From the NCBI GenBank assembly GCA_023667395.1, contig JAMPAC010000001.1, forward strand, positions 502,219-549,972: DNA of 47,754 bases, in the 5' to 3' direction. Both the position numbers and the translations under genes were made by a program. Under the pieces are notes generated by a model. It searched no databases. It was given only the letters and a program-made list of their open reading frames with translations, and had not been told where the DNA came from. Numbering within the stretch: the first letter of the stretch is position 1; each line of letters opens with the position of its first letter. This stretch comes from Blautia sp. (lineage in GTDB: Bacteria > Bacillota > Clostridia > Lachnospirales > Lachnospiraceae). Positions 44,856-47,754 of this stretch are shown here, piece after piece.

Positions 44856-44872
44856 AGGAGACGATAGAAATT

Positions 44873-45358
44873 ATGAACGCAAAAGGAACAGTTTTTAAAT
44901 ACGGCGACAATGTGGATACGGACGTCATCATTCCCGCAAGATACCTGAATACCTCCGACCCGGCGGAACTGGCGTCACACTGCATGGAGGATATCGACAC
45001 GGAATTCATTAAAAAAGTGCAGAAAGGCGACATTATCGTGGCGGAGAAGAATTTCGGCTGCGGCTCCTCCCGGGAGCACGCGCCCATTGCCATCAAGGCG
45101 GCGGGGGTCAGCTGTGTGATCGCGGAGACTTTCGCCAGGATCTTTTACAGAAATGCCATCAATATCGGGCTTCCCATCATCGAATGCCCTGAGGCCAGCA
45201 AGGGGATCGAGGCGGGAGATGAGGTGGAAGTGGACTTTGACACGGGCGTGATCACCAATGTGACAAAGGGGACGACTTTTCAGGGTCAGGCATTCCCTGA
45301 ATTCATGCAGAAGATCATAGCCTCCGAGGGTCTGATCAATTATATCAATAGTAAGTGA
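44873..45358 (+). CDS. leuD: 3-isopropylmalate dehydratase, small subunit
   Basis: This 161-residue partner of LeuC carries the swivel domain with substrate-binding [11 protein letters not shown] and the N-terminal [17 protein letters not shown]. Short length pairs with the short LeuC type. AGGAG lies 11-12 bases before the ATG, rather far, so the upstream hairpin of copy C might influence translation. A terminator-like hairpin follows. Confidence 0.95.
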   Translation: MNAKGTVFKYGDNVDTDVIIPARYLNTSDPAELASHCMEDIDTEFIKKVQKGDIIVAEKNFGCGSSREHAPIAIKAAGVSCVIAETFARIFYRNAINIGLPIIECPEASKGIEAGDEVEVDFDTGVITNVTKGTTFQGQAFPEFMQKIIASEGLINYINSK

Positions 45359-45371
45359 GACACTATTTATG

Positions 45372-45393
45372 CCCCGCTGTTTACAGCGGGGTA
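45372..45393 (+). terminator. Hairpin after leuD
   Basis: The perfect stem CCCCGCTG/CAGCGGGG (45372-45379 with 45384-45391), loop TTTA, is followed by TAAGATTTTG, a weak T-tail. Confidence 0.6.
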
Positions 45394-45473
45394 AGATTTT
45401 GCAGGCCGCGCAGGCATGGGCGCAATGGAAGCGGGCTGTGCGCGGAATGTGAAAACGTGGAAACGAGGAAATT

Positions 45474-46862
45474 ATGACGGAGAATCATTCAAAAAAGTAC
45501 GAGATCGATATGTGTAACGGCCCCCTGCTGGGGAAAATACTGATATTTTATGTCCCGTTGATGCTTTCCGGCGTGCTGCAGCTTTTGTTTAATGCGGCGG
45601 ATATCGCGGTGGTGGGGCATTTTGCCGGAAACGAGTCCCTGGCGGCGGTGGGCTCCACCGGCTCGCTGACAAACCTGATCGTCAATCTTTTCATGGGATT
45701 GTCGGTGGGAGCCAATGTGCTGGTGGCAAGGTATTACGGAGCGGGACAGCTAAAAGAGTTAAAAGAGATGGTGCAGACGGCGGTGGCGACGGCGGTGGTC
45801 AGCGGCGTCCTCCTGATCTTCGTGGGTTTCCTTGTGGCAAAACCGGCCCTTTCCCTGATGGCCACGCCCGACGACGTGATCGATCATTCCGTGCTTTACA
45901 TGCGCATCTATTTTGCGGGAATGCCCTTTATGATGGCTTACAATTTCGGCAGCGCCGTCCTGCGGGCGGTGGGGGATACCAGGAGACCCCTGTATTACCT
46001 GATGGTCGCAGGGGTGGTCAATGTGGTGTTGAACCTGATTTTTGTGATTTATTTTTCCATGGGTGTGGCAGGGGTGGCTACCGCAACCGTGATCTCCCAG
46101 GCCATTTCGGCAGCGCTGGTGATCCGCTGTCTGGTTCGGACAGACGGCGTTTATAAACTGGAGTTAAAAGGAATCCGGATCATGCCGGACAAGCTGGTCA
46201 GGATGTTTCGGATCGGGATTCCGGCGGGACTCCAGGGTTCCCTGTTCTCCATCTCCAACGTGCTGATCCAGTCCTCGGTGAACAGCTTCGGCTCCATCGC
46301 CATGGCGGGAAACACGGCGGGAAGCAATGTGGAGGGCTTTGTCTATACCTCCATGAACGCGTTCCATCAGGCGGCGATCAGCTTCGCGGGACAGAATTAC
46401 GGCGCAATGAAATATAAAAGGGTGGGGAAAGTGCTCCTCATCTGCGAGGCGCTGGTGGTCGTTGTGGGACTGGCGCTGGGGAACGCAGCCTATTTCTTCG
46501 CGGGAAGCATTTTGAAGATCTACTCCACGGATCCGGAAGTTATTTCTTATGGAATCCTGCGCATGAGTTATATCAGTGTGACTTATTTTCTGTGCGGTAT
46601 GATGGATGTGATCGTGGGCGTACTGCGGGGGATCGGCTGTTCCATCATGCCCATGCTGGTGTCCCTGACGGGAGCCTGCCTGTTCCGGGTGGTCTGGATC
46701 TATACCATATTCCGGCAGGTGAGGACGCTGGCCTGCCTGTATATTTCCTATCCCATCAGCTGGGCGCTGACGTTCCTGGTGCATCTGGTCTGCTTTGCCA
46801 TCGTGTACAGGAAGTTACTGCGCAGCAGGACTGTGAAAGAGGATGCCAGGGGGGATTCATGA
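45474..46862 (+). CDS. MATE family efflux transporter (second copy)
   Basis: This 462-residue protein has twelve membrane helices and MATE landmarks: PLMLSGVLQLLFNAADIAVV, VGANVLVARYYGAGQ and ISFAGQNYGAMKYKR. It differs widely from the copy at 6153, so it is not a recent duplicate. Export of a drug or metabolite by cation antiport is inferred. Its TGA overlaps the ATG of the methyltransferase gene (ATGA), showing translational coupling; the pair may modify and export one compound. Confidence 0.92.
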   Translation: MTENHSKKYEIDMCNGPLLGKILIFYVPLMLSGVLQLLFNAADIAVVGHFAGNESLAAVGSTGSLTNLIVNLFMGLSVGANVLVARYYGAGQLKELKEMVQTAVATAVVSGVLLIFVGFLVAKPALSLMATPDDVIDHSVLYMRIYFAGMPFMMAYNFGSAVLRAVGDTRRPLYYLMVAGVVNVVLNLIFVIYFSMGVAGVATATVISQAISAALVIRCLVRTDGVYKLELKGIRIMPDKLVRMFRIGIPAGLQGSLFSISNVLIQSSVNSFGSIAMAGNTAGSNVEGFVYTSMNAFHQAAISFAGQNYGAMKYKRVGKVLLICEALVVVVGLALGNAAYFFAGSILKIYSTDPEVISYGILRMSYISVTYFLCGMMDVIVGVLRGIGCSIMPMLVSLTGACLFRVVWIYTIFRQVRTLACLYISYPISWALTFLVHLVCFAIVYRKLLRSRTVKEDARGDS

Positions 46863-47566
46863 GATCAAAGGAAAAGTATCTGCAGGAATTAAAACAATGG
46901 CTCCATGATACATCGGGACACCCATTGGAGGAGATGTCTGACTTTTTTACAAAGCGGCTGGATGGTTATGAAGAGCATATGTCCGTCTGGGAAAGATCAT
47001 ACCGGCAATTTGCCGAATTGCTGCCTTTTGGGTGTCAGAAAATTTTAGATCTGGGATGCGGAACCGGTCTGGAACTGGATCAGATCTGGCAAAGGTATCC
47101 TGACATGGAGGTAACAGGCGTAGATCTGTGCCAGAGTTTGCTGGAAAAACTCCAGGAAAAACATTCTGATAAGCGCCTTGCCGTAGTATGTCAGGATTAT
47201 TTCCAATATGATTTTGGATACGGGAAGTGGGATGCCGTCATTTCCTTTGAGAGCATGCACCATTTCCTGGCGGAGCGCAAAAGGGAACTGTACCGGAAAA
47301 TTTATGACGGACTGAAAAAGGGCGGCGTGTTCCTCTTGGGAGATTACATTGCCTGCTGTGATGAGGAAGAAGAGATCCTGCGCGGTGTATATATGGAAAA
47401 GCGCAGGCAGTCCACGATACCGGGTGACTGTTTGGTTCATTTTGACATTCCACTGACCCTGGAACACGAGGGTGGATTATTGCAGGATGCCGGATTTATC
47501 ATTGAAAGGGTGGTGGAGAATCCTGACAATGCAACGATTGTTGTAGCTGGAAAAGGGGACTGGTAA
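46859..47566 (+). CDS. Class I SAM-dependent methyltransferase
   Basis: This 235-residue methyltransferase has motif I ILDLGCGTGLELDQI (near 61-75), the acidic end of strand 2 (VTGVDLCQ) and SFESMHHFLAERKRELYRKI after strand 4, typical of methyltransferase type 11/12 domains acting on small molecules. The ATG overlaps the MATE stop; a longer in-frame extension upstream overlaps the MATE gene and is not used. The substrate is unknown. A long palindrome copy starts directly after the stop. Confidence 0.88.
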   Translation: MRSKEKYLQELKQWLHDTSGHPLEEMSDFFTKRLDGYEEHMSVWERSYRQFAELLPFGCQKILDLGCGTGLELDQIWQRYPDMEVTGVDLCQSLLEKLQEKHSDKRLAVVCQDYFQYDFGYGKWDAVISFESMHHFLAERKRELYRKIYDGLKKGGVFLLGDYIACCDEEEEILRGVYMEKRRQSTIPGDCLVHFDIPLTLEHEGGLLQDAGFIIERVVENPDNATIVVAGKGDW

Positions 47567-47754
47567 TGGTTCAGTCTCCGGTAATATCCGGTGGCTTGGT
47601 GCTAAAGGGACGGCGGAAATGTGCTGCCCTGTTCTGAGCAGACGGAGCAACGCAGTGCTGAACTAACTGCCAACTACGACTACGGAACTGTCGCGAAAGT
47701 ATGCGCCAGTTCCTATGGCGCGAATTGCGTCTTCGCGCCATAGTCTCCGTAGGC
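47567..47754. repeat. Second copy of the long palindrome, cut by the window edge
   Basis: From GTTCAGTCTCCGG near 47569 onward this matches the left arm of the 21969-22663 element and, even better, the reverse complement of its right arm (for example CTGCCAACTACGACTACGG and CTATGGCGCGAATTGCG). It continues beyond the right edge. It begins directly after a stop codon, like the first copy. Confidence 0.85.

Noticed and set aside
46592-46858. N-terminal extension of the methyltransferase
   Set aside because: It overlaps the MATE gene in another frame; the ATGA overlap start gives the normal family length.

Overview
The window looks like a chromosomal segment of a gut-type Clostridia, most likely Lachnospiraceae. 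Reasons: strong GGAGG ribosome binding sites, a dockerin/cohesin-like surface pair, an M60 mucin-peptidase-type enzyme, short cell-surface repeats of the Phe-Asp-Ala-Trp-Tyr type, many two-component systems, and a short-form LeuC/LeuD. This taxonomic call is inference from gene content. I see no tRNA, rRNA, CRISPR or prophage.

Layout. 1-7.6 kb: a secreted multi-domain M60-like metallopeptidase with a dockerin (cut by the left edge), a membrane-anchored cohesin-like protein and a MATE exporter, apparently one operon. 7.6-10 kb: an XRE regulator, three small membrane proteins (zinc-ribbon/TM2, DUF2752, Tic20/DUF4870-like) and a lipoprotein. 10.1-16 kb: metH, an MNT nucleotidyltransferase followed by a broken HepT, ilvB-ilvN, and a NifX-like protein. 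16.0-16.3 kb: a 30-codon hydrophobic peptide with a converging antisense promoter, which fits a type I toxin-antitoxin locus. 16.3-20.1 kb (minus strand): response regulator, ABC ATPase, ABC permease and histidine kinase, resembling a peptide-stress sensing/export module. 20.2-22 kb: a secreted C-type-lectin-like protein, followed by a roughly 690 bp non-coding palindrome. 22.8-26.1 kb: a chemoreceptor, a second ilvN and ilvC. 26.5-33.1 kb: a lipoprotein that joins a solute-binding domain to a 5'-nucleotidase C-terminal-like domain, a hybrid histidine kinase and an ABC exporter. 33.5-38.6 kb: DedA, a GT4 glycosyltransferase and a VanR/VanS-like two-component system. 38.8-43.2 kb: an AAA/PD-(D/E)XK protein, a repeat-bearing secreted protein and an O-antigen-ligase-like membrane protein. 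43.4-47.6 kb: leuC, leuD, a second MATE exporter and a methyltransferase.

Branched-chain amino acid synthesis (ilvB, two ilvN, ilvC, leuC, leuD) is spread over 32 kb rather than held in one operon. Three classes of non-coding repeats lie between genes: (i) a structured element placed just upstream of the DUF4870-like gene, ilvB and leuD, with a lone 3' hairpin inside the HepT remnant; (ii) a hairpin-rich element with TAACAGTTCAGACAG ends; (iii) long palindromes that begin directly after stop codons. The structured element and the hidden type I toxin locus are the most promising little-described items. The dockerin/cohesin-like pairing and the solute-binding/nucleotidase fusion next to a hybrid kinase are the most interesting protein-level ones.
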